Part shown: positions 8,749 to 17,100 of the stretch, one piece after another
Layout of the letters: the number at the start of each line of letters is the position of its first letter
How positions within the stretch are numbered: position 1 is the first letter of the stretch
Source of the DNA: an uncultured Rikenellaceae bacterium
GTDB lineage: Bacteria; Bacteroidota; Bacteroidia; Bacteroidales; Rikenellaceae
Length of the DNA stretch: 64,000 bases
Reading direction: 5' to 3'
Assembly (NCBI GenBank): GCA_947038405.1
Contig: CAMQVY010000003.1
Coordinates: forward strand, 34,815 to 98,814
Translations under genes and position numbers: made by a program
Notes under the pieces: model-generated
What the model saw: only the letters and a program-made list of their open reading frames with translations
Told to the model about the DNA's origin: nothing
The model's database searches: none

Positions 8749-10491
8749 TTATCTCGTAAACCAAGTGTCAATTACCTTTTTATTTCCTTTCCCATCTGTC
8801 ACTTCAATTGAAAGGTTATATTTTACCCCTTTTTTTGGAGATATTGCATCATTAAAGTAGTGGGTTATTTTACGTTTAACAGCATTATGTTCGAAAAGAA
8901 TCCACTCTCCATCAATAGTCGCATTAAATGTTGCAATTCCAGCAAAGTTATCACTGATCGCAAAGCTAATATTTGAAGAGTTACGTAAATTAGCTCCTTT
9001 AATAAAGGATGGTTTAATCTTTGGTGGAACGGTATCTGTGACAATGCAGTATTGACCGAAAGATCTTACTCTTGCTGAGATCTCTCCATCTTTGTACACT
9101 CCACCTGCGGAACTCCACCTTCCTTTACTTGAACGATATGCAATCATAGCTTTGCTCCGTAGGTGTTGTGGAACGCTATCTGCATTTATTGATAAGTTAT
9201 AATAACTGAAGAGAGAGACATCTGGTCTGTGTATCTCATATATTGGTGAGAATCTTTTTGTAGTTACTGGTGTCTCAATTCTTGTTGACATTTTTTGGTG
9301 ATAAAAAATAGATTCAAATAGTGTGCCCTTAGGTATTGATACAGTTGCTCCATTTGCCGAGTAGTGGAATGTTTTATTATAGTGAGCAATTAATATACTT
9401 TGAGCTGGTTTTGCTGGCTCAAATTTACGCCCTCCAATTATACTCATAGCTAAATAGGATTTATTGCCACTTTCATCAATAATCTCCATATCAATACTTC
9501 CACTCTCTCCCTGATTTAGAGATATAATCCCATTATTACGAATGTTGCTGTATATTGGGAGGTTATTCCCTTGTTTCTTAGAGAGAATATATGTATCGTG
9601 TTTTGTTGCTTGTTGAGTCACATAGTGAGTTGCACTACCTGCATATCGTGAGTTTGCAAAGGTGATTGCATCTGATGTAATTTCAAAATTTACAGTATCA
9701 TTAAATTTTTGAATTATTTTATATACAGACATATTTAAATTCCCAGTTCCATTCTTTGCGTCAGAAACTTGTGCTATAAAGTAACCATGTCGACTAACCT
9801 CTATTGGGCTTTTACTTGTGGGTTCATATATGTTGTTTGGTAGTTTTGTAAGTAATATATTCTTAGGCTTGGAGTGTATTGGAACACCCTTGATTGTATC
9901 GGTTGCAACGTACATTACTTTCACAAATTTCGGTGCTACATCGTCTGGAATATCAAAATTACATATTGGAACTGGATTAAGCGTTTTCTGAGTAGCAGTT
10001 TCTCTAATTTCAAAATGTAGGTGCGGACCAAAGGACATGCCAGTATTTCCACTTAATGCAATTTGGTCTCCAGCTTTTACTGGCAATTTATTAGCTGGTG
10101 TGAATATATTAAATGAGTGCTTTTTACCCTTATACCTCTCTCCGTTTACGTACTCTTCAACTTCTGGATTAAACCTTTTTAGATGAGCATATACTGATGT
10201 CTTTCCGTTTGGGTGTGTTATGTATATAGCTTTCCCATAGCCATATGGAGCAATCCCTATTCGTGATATATATCCATCAGCAACGGCTCTAACAATAAGA
10301 CCCTCTCTCTGTTTTGTTCTTATGTCAATTCCCAAGTGGTATCGGTTTGTCCTCACTTCAGCATAATTTGCAGATAGGTCCAAAGCACAATCTAGAGGTG
10401 GAGTATATTGAGCAAATGTATTGGTTCCCGAAAATAGAGTTGCAACAATTAATAGTACAGCCCTATTCTTCAATCTATATAAAATCGTCAT
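8749..10491 (-). CDS. Secreted M23 (LytM-type) metallopeptidase
   Basis: M23 peptidases cut peptide cross-links of peptidoglycan in the periplasm or act as amidase activators when inactive. A signal peptide covers residues 1-27 (cleavage near FAQ). The zinc ligands are complete: H52-x3-D56 and H157-L-H159 (GPHLHFE), with the conserved H103 (VYAHL). The catalytic domain thus sits at the N-terminus, at ~40-170. It is followed by ~400 residues of beta-rich sequence with Ig-like features, unusual compared with most M23 proteins but seen in Bacteroidota. It overlaps the end of recX by 17 bases and is the last gene of the prmC-recX operon. Confidence 0.9.
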   Translation of the reverse strand: MTILYRLKNRAVLLIVATLFSGTNTFAQYTPPLDCALDLSANYAEVRTNRYHLGIDIRTKQREGLIVRAVADGYISRIGIAPYGYGKAIYITHPNGKTSVYAHLKRFNPEVEEYVNGERYKGKKHSFNIFTPANKLPVKAGDQIALSGNTGMSFGPHLHFEIRETATQKTLNPVPICNFDIPDDVAPKFVKVMYVATDTIKGVPIHSKPKNILLTKLPNNIYEPTSKSPIEVSRHGYFIAQVSDAKNGTGNLNMSVYKIIQKFNDTVNFEITSDAITFANSRYAGSATHYVTQQATKHDTYILSKKQGNNLPIYSNIRNNGIISLNQGESGSIDMEIIDESGNKSYLAMSIIGGRKFEPAKPAQSILIAHYNKTFHYSANGATVSIPKGTLFESIFYHQKMSTRIETPVTTKRFSPIYEIHRPDVSLFSYYNLSINADSVPQHLRSKAMIAYRSSKGRWSSAGGVYKDGEISARVRSFGQYCIVTDTVPPKIKPSFIKGANLRNSSNISFAISDNFAGIATFNATIDGEWILFEHNAVKRKITHYFNDAISPKKGVKYNLSIEVTDGKGNKKVIDTWFTR

Positions 10492-10969
10492 TTTTAATAT
10501 TTTTTTCTATAATAGATATTACACTGTCATATTCATAACCGAGTCCAAGTGCATATCGTACTAATTTTGCTTTTAATTTATATGGATCACTCTCTTTTAT
10601 TGATCCTATTCTCTTTTGAATTATTAACTCTAACCGATCTTCTAAACTCTTTTTATCTAGTATTTGAAGTTCGTCGTTTATAATATTACTATCAATACCC
10701 TTGAGTTTTAGCCCGTTTTTTATTTTGTAAACTCCCCAACCATTCAATTTACTCTTCTCTCTGATGTATGCTGCTGCATATCGTCTATCATCTATAAATT
10801 TATTTTGAATTAATTGAGTTAGGACATCTATACGTTTACTCTCCTCTACTCCCCATTGAGCCATAAGTCTTAGTGCATCGCCGCTAGACTTCTCAGCCCT
10901 AGCACATAGAGCCATAAGTGAATTTAGAGCTTGTTTTGGTGTTTTATCTATTTTTTGACGCATCTGCAC
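10475..10969 (-). CDS. recX: Regulatory protein RecX
   Basis: RecX binds RecA filaments and limits recombination. The 164-residue protein has the three helical repeats of the family, with recognisable stretches such as FIDDRRYAAAYIREKSKLNGWG and LVRYALGLGYEYDSV in the usual positions. It overlaps prmC by 22 bases and the M23 gene by 17 bases, so translation is probably coupled. No recA is present in the window. Size is typical. Confidence 0.88.
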   Translation of the reverse strand: MQMRQKIDKTPKQALNSLMALCARAEKSSGDALRLMAQWGVEESKRIDVLTQLIQNKFIDDRRYAAAYIREKSKLNGWGVYKIKNGLKLKGIDSNIINDELQILDKKSLEDRLELIIQKRIGSIKESDPYKLKAKLVRYALGLGYEYDSVISIIEKNIKNDDFI

Positions 10970-11811
10970 ATACGTGGTTTTGAGTGAATATCATTTTTTA
11001 TCTCAATATCAGAGTAACCTAGCTCTCCAAGCATTATCTTCATTTCAGCCCAAAATGATTCGTATATTTCAAAATACAATTCACCGCCATTACAAAGGAG
11101 GCTTAGTGCTGAAATTGCTATTGATCTGTAGAATATTAGTGGGTCATTATCAGGAACGAATAGAGCTGAATGTGGTTCATACCCCTTTACATTGAGCTCC
11201 ATCGAGTCAATATCTTGTTGTGGAATATATGGTGGGTTTGATACAATTACATCATATAAAACTTTTGTTATATCGTTGTTCCATGTCGCCACGGGAGATA
11301 GAGCATTCTGTTGTATTATATTTATATTCTTAACGTTGTGTTGTGTTGCATTTTTATCAGCCCAATATATTGCATTCATCTCTATATCTATAGCCGTGAC
11401 TTGTGACAAAGGTAGTTGTTTTGCCAGAGAAATGGCAATACATCCACTTCCTGTTCCTATATCCATTATTTGTATACTAGACTCTTTTGCGTAGTTGCTG
11501 ACAATCCAGTTTATTAGTTCTTCTGTTTCAGGGCGGGGGATCAGTGCTCCTTTGCCTATTGCAAACTCTAGGTCACAAAATTCTGCTTTACCTATGATAT
11601 ATTGAATTGGTTCACCACTTCTAAGACGGTCTGATAGTTCATTAATATCTATATTGATATTAATCTCTTTGTTGGGGTTTAGTATAATATCTATTTTAGA
11701 TTCACCAAATAGATCTTTAGCTAAGATATATGCTATTGACTGAGATTCACTATGGTTATATATCTCAGAGCAAACAAGTTTAATATGTGATATGAATTGA
11801 GAAACTGTCAT
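10948..11811 (-). CDS. prmC: Release factor glutamine N5-methyltransferase PrmC
   Basis: PrmC methylates the glutamine of the GGQ motif in peptide release factors, using S-adenosylmethionine. The 287 residues show a helical N-terminal domain, the SAM-binding loop DIGTGSGC (117-124) and the diagnostic NPPY at 192-195. Its substrate PrfA is encoded in the same window (GGQ at 236-238 of that protein) but not beside it. It is the first gene of a tightly overlapping operon with recX and an M23 peptidase. No clear TAnnTTTG box was found upstream, so the promoter is uncertain. Confidence 0.93.
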   Translation of the reverse strand: MTVSQFISHIKLVCSEIYNHSESQSIAYILAKDLFGESKIDIILNPNKEININIDINELSDRLRSGEPIQYIIGKAEFCDLEFAIGKGALIPRPETEELINWIVSNYAKESSIQIMDIGTGSGCIAISLAKQLPLSQVTAIDIEMNAIYWADKNATQHNVKNINIIQQNALSPVATWNNDITKVLYDVIVSNPPYIPQQDIDSMELNVKGYEPHSALFVPDNDPLIFYRSIAISALSLLCNGGELYFEIYESFWAEMKIMLGELGYSDIEIKNDIHSKPRMCRCVKK

Positions 11812-11841
11812 AAAATTAATGTACTTGTATTAATACTAAAT

Positions 11842-11876
11842 AAAAATAGTCCGATTATATTAATCGGACTATTTTT
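11842..11876 (-). terminator. Intrinsic terminator of the histone-H1-like gene
   Basis: A perfect 16-base stem (AAAAATAGTCCGATTA and its complement) with a 3-base loop lies just after the small gene read on the minus strand. It separates that gene from prmC. Confidence 0.8.
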
Positions 11877-11899
11877 ATATCTTAAGAAAAGAAAGACTC

Positions 11900-12073
11900 T
11901 TATTTGCTAGCTTCAACAGATGCTTTTCTAAAATCTTTCAAAAGTTTAGACAACTCTAAAGCAGCTTTACGTGCACGAGTTCCTGCAGCTTTATTGCTTT
12001 TTGATACTTGAAGAGTTGCATTTTCTGAAAATAGAGCAATTTGCTCATCGATTTGCTTTACTAAATTTTCCAT
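11900..12073 (-). CDS. Histone-H1-like (Hc1) small basic protein
   Basis: A 57-residue frame starts MENLVKQIDEQIALFSENA and contains the conserved core NKAAGTRARKAALELSK, then LLKDFRKASVEASK. Bacteroidota genomes carry one such protein, usually annotated as histone H1 or Hc1-like. It is lysine-rich and helical and presumably binds DNA or RNA, although its role is not established. A -7-like box (CAAAGTTA on the plus strand, 12111-12118) lies upstream, and an intrinsic terminator follows. It is a single-gene unit. Confidence 0.85.
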   Translation of the reverse strand: MENLVKQIDEQIALFSENATLQVSKSNKAAGTRARKAALELSKLLKDFRKASVEASK

Positions 12074-12428
12074 AGCTTTAATATAATTATTTTAATTAAA
12101 ATTCTAACTACAAAGTTAAATAAAAAAATCAATAATAAAACACAATATTTGTTGAAAAAAGTATTTTACCTACTTTTATGTATAAAAGAGACCCTTTTTA
12201 TCTCAGAAATAGTCGTATTTATGTACGAATAATAAAAATATCAGCGATATGATCGCAACGTAACATTTCTAATATGTAATGAACTTTATTGAAGTATAAC
12301 TCTAATACAATCTCATCACCTAGAGATCATTCATAAAAAAGCTAGATATTTAATTATACTATTATTATTTTCAACTATAAAACCCTATCTTTGCGGATAA
12401 ACTTAATTTTATAATATTAAAATCATCA
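12074..12428. other. Divergent intergenic region without genes
   Basis: No coding frame is supported. It contains -7-like boxes for both directions: the reverse complement of TAACTTTG at 12111-12118 for the histone-like gene, and TATCTTTG at 12386-12393 for the wzz-like gene. Neither has a perfectly spaced -33 box. The rest is AT-rich with no strong repeat. Confidence 0.5.
12386..12393 (+). promoter_or_regulatory. Probable -7 box of the polysaccharide export operon
   Basis: TATCTTTG fits the TAnnTTTG consensus and is followed by a leader of about 30 bases to the wzz-like start. The -33 region is only T-rich. Confidence 0.45.
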
Positions 12429-13475
12429 ATGGAGAATATTGAGAAAGAAATAGATATAGTTGAATTGTTTAAGACTCTTTGGAATAAAAGGTATAAAATA
12501 ATAAAAATTGGACTTATCGGTTTTGTAGTAGGTTTAGTTATTGCATTTTCGATTCCTAAAATGTATAATACTACTGTAAAGATAGCTCCAGAGGATTCTG
12601 CTTCACGTGCCATGGGAGACATGGGGAGTTTGGCTGGAATAGTTGGAATTAATATTGATGGAGCTAGTAGTGGTGGTATAACTTCAATGATCTACCCTGA
12701 TGTAGTTAAAAGTGCCCCTTTTTTATTTAAATTTGCTACAATTGAGGTTGATCTAGCTGGAGAAAAAATGTCCTTCTACCAATACGTAACAGAAGAGCAA
12801 CAGCATGCTTGGTGGAGATATGTTATTGGAGCTCCAGTGCAGTTTATTAGTTTCGTTAATGGGCTATTCAATGAAGAAGAGGTAGTAGAAAGTAATGAAA
12901 TAAATATGTTTAGACCTAGTTTTAAACAGAGGAAATATATAAATTTTTTGAGTGGAAATATATCTGTCGAGTCAGATAAAAAAACAAATATCCTAACAAT
13001 AGGAGTTAATATGCAAGACCCACTTATTGCAGCTATAGTTGCAGATTCACTATTGAGTAAATTGCAGCTATATATGTCAGAGTATAGAACAACTAAAGCC
13101 CGCAAAGACTTAGACATGAAAGAAATAATGTTGAGTGAGGCTAAAAGCAATTATTATCTTGCAGAAGATAAATTGGCTGATGGTTTAGATTTCAATCGAA
13201 ATATTAAATCACAAAAAGCTCAAGTGAAAATTAATCGCCTTACAAATGAAAAAGAGTTAGCATTTACAGTGTATAAGGAGTTGGCAACGCAAGTTGAAGT
13301 TGACAAAATTCGAGTACAAGAGCAAACTCCAATTGCGACAATCATTGAACCAGCTAAAGTTGCTGTTGTGCCATCGTCTCCAAATAAAATGTTAATTGCA
13401 ATATTTTTTGCTTTTTTAGGTGTTTGTATAACATCTATAAAAGTATTGTATGACGAAAAAATATTTAGCTTATAA
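12429..13475 (+). CDS. Wzz/GumC-type chain-length determinant protein
   Basis: Polysaccharide co-polymerases of the inner membrane control the length of surface polysaccharides. The 348 residues have the family layout: a short cytoplasmic N-terminus (VELFKTLWNKRYKI), a membrane segment at ~24-43, a long periplasmic domain with a coiled-coil stretch at ~215-280, and a second membrane segment near 322-342 preceded by a proline-rich PAKVAVVPSSPNK. There is no C-terminal tyrosine kinase domain. The exporter gene starts 40 bases after it. It belongs to the same operon as the outer-membrane exporter. Confidence 0.88.
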   Translation: MENIEKEIDIVELFKTLWNKRYKIIKIGLIGFVVGLVIAFSIPKMYNTTVKIAPEDSASRAMGDMGSLAGIVGINIDGASSGGITSMIYPDVVKSAPFLFKFATIEVDLAGEKMSFYQYVTEEQQHAWWRYVIGAPVQFISFVNGLFNEEEVVESNEINMFRPSFKQRKYINFLSGNISVESDKKTNILTIGVNMQDPLIAAIVADSLLSKLQLYMSEYRTTKARKDLDMKEIMLSEAKSNYYLAEDKLADGLDFNRNIKSQKAQVKINRLTNEKELAFTVYKELATQVEVDKIRVQEQTPIATIIEPAKVAVVPSSPNKMLIAIFFAFLGVCITSIKVLYDEKIFSL

Positions 13476-13515
13476 TTCTACTATAGAGTTAATTTTTAAA
13501 ATAATATATACTAAA

Positions 13516-15885
13516 ATGGGAAAAAATAAATTCAAAATTGTCTTGTTTGCAATTTTATCAATCTTCATAACAACATCATTTGCTCAGCAAATAGATCCAG
13601 ATATTTTGGCTAAAGCTAAAATGATGGGCTTTTCTGAAGATCAAATAAAATCGGAGATGTCTAAATATAAAAGTGAGTCGATAACAGAGGTAAGTTCTGA
13701 AAAAATTTCAGATAACCAATACTCTCTTAGAGATAAACCAAACCAAGCGGAGTATGATAGTACTATAGTGGAGGATTTAAAATCAATATATAGACTTCCT
13801 ATAATAAAAGAGACACCATTAAGTATTTATGGACAAAATATGTTCAAAAATAGTGAGGTTTCATATGAGCCAAATTTAAATATCCCAACTCCTATTGACT
13901 ATATTTTATCTATTGGAGATGAAATTATTATAAATGTTTGGGGCGATAGTGAATCTACCGTAAAGGAGACTATATCACCAGAGGGTTTAATTTACATCTC
14001 AAATTTAGGTCCAGTATATATTAATGGAATGACTGTATCTCAGGCAAAAGAGTATATTGAAAAGCAGTTATCAAAAATAGATGAATCAATTGGGTCTACA
14101 TCTCAAATAACACTTAGTGTTGGGCAGATTAGAAGTATTAAGGTAAATATAACAGGAGAGGTGAGTTATCCAGGAGTATATACAGTGCCTTCACTTGCTT
14201 CACTATTCCATATTCTCCATATTTCAGGAGGCACAACGGATATTGGTGATCTTCGTCATATTGAAGTCTTTAGGAATTCAAAAAAAGTTGCGGATATGGA
14301 TATATATGACTTTATATTGAATGGAAATATATCTAATAATATAATATTAAAAGATGGAGATGTTGTAGTTGTACCAACGTACAAAATCAAAGCAAAGATT
14401 GCAGGTGCAATTAAACGTTCTATGTTTTATTTAATGAAAGATAGTGAGACAGTATCGACTTTAATTCAATATGCGGGTGGTTTTTCTGATTTAGCATATC
14501 AAAGTAGGGTTAAGATATTTAGAAAAGGCGGAGAGTATAACGAGGTTATTTTGGTTGAGCAAGCTGATTTCAATAAGATGGTTCTTCGTAATGGTGATAG
14601 TGTCTTAATAGAGAATGCTAAGGATGAGTTTGAAAATTTAATTCAAATAGAAGGAGCTATCTGGTATCCAGGTGACTTTCAGTTAAATGATAATCTTAAC
14701 ACTTTATCAAAGTTAATAGAGTATGCTGGTGGATTGAAAGGTAGTGCTTTTTCTCAATCTGCAATCATTGAGCGACGAAATAGTGATTATTCGGAGTCTA
14801 TTATAAACTTTAACCCGACAGATATTGTTTCTGGGAAAAGTGACATTGAACTTAGAAATTATGATAAGGTTATAATACCTGAGGTAGGGGCATTGCAAGA
14901 GCCTTTTACTATAAATGTTCTAGGTGAAGTTAATTCTCCTAACGTAATTAAATTTAGAAATGGTATGCGTATTGAGGATGCAATTATACTCTCTGGAGGT
15001 CTCAAAGAGTCAGCATCCCTCTCGATTATAGATGTGTCTAGACGAATAAATGACAATAAATTGACTGAATATACAGATCAGAAGTCAGAATTATTTTCAT
15101 TTAATATTAATGAAGATTTATCATTAACACCAGAAACAAAAGATTTTATATTGAAGCCTTATGATATGGTTGTTATTAGGCGTAGTCCTGGATACAAAGT
15201 TCAATCGACAATTGTAATTCAGGGAGAAGTTGTTGTTCCTGGTAGTTATACTATTGAGCGAGAGAATACATATCTTAGTGATGTAATAAAGATGGCTAAA
15301 GGTACTACACCTCTTTCTCATACTAAAGGTGCAAGTTTAATGAGGATGTTTAATGATAAAAACATGACGTTAGGTGTTGATAAGTTGCAAAGAACAGTGA
15401 GTACATCAGAGGATTCACTTAAAATTAGTGCTAATGGATTTAAATTACTTCCTGTTGCGATTAATTTAGATGCAGCATTAAAAGATCCTCATGGAAAATC
15501 AGATATTCTACTAAAGCAGGGCGATGTTATTACAATACCTAAATTTGAGAATATTGTAAGAACTATTGGTGCTGTTTACTCAGAGAATTCAATTACCTAC
15601 CAAGGTGGAAAATTGAAAAAATATATTGAGAGTAGTGGAGGGTATATTAAGCAGGCTCGAAAGCGACCATTTGTGTTGTATCAAAATGGCACAATAAAGG
15701 CAACTAAAAGAATATTTTTCATAAAGAAATATCCTAAGATAGAACCAGGATGTGTAGTAATTGTACCTCAGAAGCCTGCTAGAGCTAAAATGTCATTGTT
15801 TGAGACATTAGGTGTTGCTTCTTCTGTTACGTCGCTTGCTTCCTCGTTGGCTACATTAGGACTTAATGTTGCTGTAGCTAGATAG
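13516..15885 (+). CDS. Wza-like polysaccharide export protein with multiple SLBB domains
   Basis: This is the outer-membrane export channel component for capsule or exopolysaccharide. An upstream in-frame ATG at 13450 overlaps the previous gene; the start here was chosen because it begins directly with a signal peptide (GKNKFKIVLFAILSIF, cleavage near SFAQQ). The 789 residues contain a poly-export domain (ISPEGLIYISNLGPV) and then at least four SLBB-type repeats, recognisable by phrases like GEVSYPGVYTV, GAIWYPGDFQL, GEVNSPNVIKF and GEVVVPGSYTI. No lipobox is seen. It is followed by a perfect terminator hairpin, so the operon has only these two genes, with no polymerase, flippase or glycosyltransferase attached. 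Confidence 0.9.
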   Translation: MGKNKFKIVLFAILSIFITTSFAQQIDPDILAKAKMMGFSEDQIKSEMSKYKSESITEVSSEKISDNQYSLRDKPNQAEYDSTIVEDLKSIYRLPIIKETPLSIYGQNMFKNSEVSYEPNLNIPTPIDYILSIGDEIIINVWGDSESTVKETISPEGLIYISNLGPVYINGMTVSQAKEYIEKQLSKIDESIGSTSQITLSVGQIRSIKVNITGEVSYPGVYTVPSLASLFHILHISGGTTDIGDLRHIEVFRNSKKVADMDIYDFILNGNISNNIILKDGDVVVVPTYKIKAKIAGAIKRSMFYLMKDSETVSTLIQYAGGFSDLAYQSRVKIFRKGGEYNEVILVEQADFNKMVLRNGDSVLIENAKDEFENLIQIEGAIWYPGDFQLNDNLNTLSKLIEYAGGLKGSAFSQSAIIERRNSDYSESIINFNPTDIVSGKSDIELRNYDKVIIPEVGALQEPFTINVLGEVNSPNVIKFRNGMRIEDAIILSGGLKESASLSIIDVSRRINDNKLTEYTDQKSELFSFNINEDLSLTPETKDFILKPYDMVVIRRSPGYKVQSTIVIQGEVVVPGSYTIERENTYLSDVIKMAKGTTPLSHTKGASLMRMFNDKNMTLGVDKLQRTVSTSEDSLKISANGFKLLPVAINLDAALKDPHGKSDILLKQGDVITIPKFENIVRTIGAVYSENSITYQGGKLKKYIESSGGYIKQARKRPFVLYQNGTIKATKRIFFIKKYPKIEPGCVVIVPQKPARAKMSLFETLGVASSVTSLASSLATLGLNVAVAR

Positions 15886-15927
15886 AAAAATTCAATAATT
15901 ATTCCATTTGTGAATAAAATACAGATT

Positions 15928-15961
15928 AAAATGCAACTTATTTGAGAATAAGTTGCATTTT
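15928..15961 (+). terminator. Intrinsic terminator after the export gene
   Basis: A perfect 15-base stem (AAAATGCAACTTATT with its complement) closes over a TGAG loop, 42 bases after the stop codon. The 3' arm ends in TTTT. Confidence 0.8.
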
Positions 15962-15983
15962 AAATTTATTATACTTACATTTG
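15953..15983 (+). promoter_or_regulatory. Bacteroidota-type promoter for a short untranslated transcript
   Basis: TTG at 15953-15955, a 20-base spacer and TACATTTG at 15976-15983 match the consensus. The expected start is near 15990, and a canonical terminator lies only ~70 bases downstream with no open frame between. Confidence 0.55.
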
Positions 15984-15989
15984 TATCGG

Positions 15990-16062
15990 TAATGAATATC
16001 ACTTGTGATGTTCAATGCTTCCGAGAGTCGTTAATCCACATTAACGGCTCTCGGTTTTTTTT
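15990..16062 (+). ncRNA. Candidate small RNA or terminated leader
   Basis: A well-formed promoter and a very strong intrinsic terminator enclose about 70 bases that cannot code for a protein. The 5' part has a small hairpin (ATCAC TT GTGAT); the 3' half is the terminator. It may be a free small RNA, or the leader of a polysaccharide operon subject to antitermination whose downstream genes have been lost or displaced. Confidence 0.4.
16021..16062 (+). terminator. Canonical intrinsic terminator
   Basis: CCGAGAGTCGTTAAT and ATTAACGGCTCTCGG form a 15-pair stem with one G-T pair and a CCAC loop, followed by eight T's. It ends the candidate short transcript. Confidence 0.85.
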
Positions 16063-16440
16063 GTACCTTATTGTTGTGTTTAATGAAATTGGGAGACAAT
16101 TGCATTAACGTATATATTGGATTGTCAGTGATCTCGGATATCTGTCTATATCAATAAGGAATCAAACTGAAACCTTTATTGGTAGTTTTTCATATCGTTC
16201 CCACTATAATGGCAATAATTATATATTATAAAAGTGAACACTCTTTGGACTCAATTCATGGAGACTCTGTATGGTGTCATAGCTCAGATTCAGGTATAAA
16301 ATATTTATACTTTATAGTCAATGCAATTATAATAATATTTATTTTATAAGCTTCGATTCTCTTTCCAGTAATTAGTATTATGTATTAGACATAGTTTTTT
16401 TATAATTTGAGTTCAGACAAATATAAGGAGAAAACACATT
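16063..16440. other. Gene-free stretch beside the IS relic
   Basis: No supported gene, RNA or strong repeat is visible. It is probably decayed sequence continuous with the transposase remnants that follow; no terminal inverted repeats of an insertion sequence could be recognised. Confidence 0.4.
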
Positions 16441-16593
16441 GCCGCTTTCGAAGCAAAAATCGCCATTGAGGCATTAAAAGAGCGAAAGATTATATCATAA
16501 TTTGTAAAAAGATTAGAATTAAATCCGCATCATATTTCTGATTGTAAACAATAGTTTGATAAACAATCAGCTTAAATATTCCCAAATACATTG
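16441..16593 (+). pseudogene. Remnant of an IS3-family OrfA (helix-turn-helix part)
   Basis: One frame reads AAFEAKIAIEALKERKIIS, stop, FVKRLELNPHHISDCKQ, stop, FDKQSA. This matches the start of IS3-family OrfA proteins (FKAKVALEALKGEKT..., then LHPNQISDWKKQF). There are at least two in-frame stops and no start. It belongs with the OrfB remnant 180 bases downstream. Confidence 0.75.
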
Positions 16594-16770
16594 CTCTATA
16601 TATAGTTTGTTTATCTTCCGTTGTGGACTATTAAATTAACTATTGCAGACAACTAGTCACGAGTACTAAAGTAGACTGATGTAAATAATTTTAAACCTTA
16701 TATCTTAAATTTATATCGGTAGTGTCAATTCGCATGTAATAAGTGAATTAAGTACCTTAATTTGGTTTAA

Positions 16771-16938
16771 ATTAAGGTTAGTATGAACGATAAATATATG
16801 GCTTTAGACAATATTTATATTGAGAGATTTTGGAGAATGCTAAAATATGATTACATTTACTTTTGGAGCTTAGAAAATACTGTAAAATTAGCGAATGATA
16901 TTGGTTGGCTGATATTACAACACCAAGTGCAGGCATAG
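16771..16938 (+). pseudogene. Remnant of an IS3-family OrfB (end of the DDE domain)
   Basis: The frame reads IKVSMNDKYMALDNIYIERF followed by WRMLKYDYIYF, matching the IS3-family region around the last catalytic glutamate (SMDGKGRALDNIFIERFWRSIKYE). The rest of OrfB, including the two catalytic aspartates, is missing, and the C-terminus has drifted before a stop. It is an old, inactive insertion. Confidence 0.8.
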
Positions 16939-16983
16939 TTTCATTTGGGTGGTAACTACAAGTATTTACTATATATTAACTAT

Positions 16984-17017
16984 AATTGGCGAGAACCCAA
17001 CTAAGGTTCTCGCAATT
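16984..17017 (+). terminator. Hairpin upstream of ugd
   Basis: CGAGAACC and GGTTCTCG form the core of a stem extended by four more pairs past a bulged G. It lies ~85 bases before ugd and is followed by the perfect palindrome AATTAAGCTTAATT. It may end transcription entering from the left; the T-run is interrupted. Confidence 0.45.
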
Positions 17018-17100
17018 TAATTAAGCTTAATTTTGCTAATGTGTGGAAGAATATAGGGGATTAGCATAGTTATATTTAACTGAAATAAAAATTAAAAAAT

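Noticed and set aside
12776..13150. 124-codon minus-strand frame inside the wzz-like gene
   Set aside because: Antisense shadow of a well-supported gene without any recognisable domain or leader.
13450..13515. Upstream start for the Wza-like gene
   Set aside because: It overlaps the wzz end and puts 22 residues before an otherwise well-formed signal peptide.
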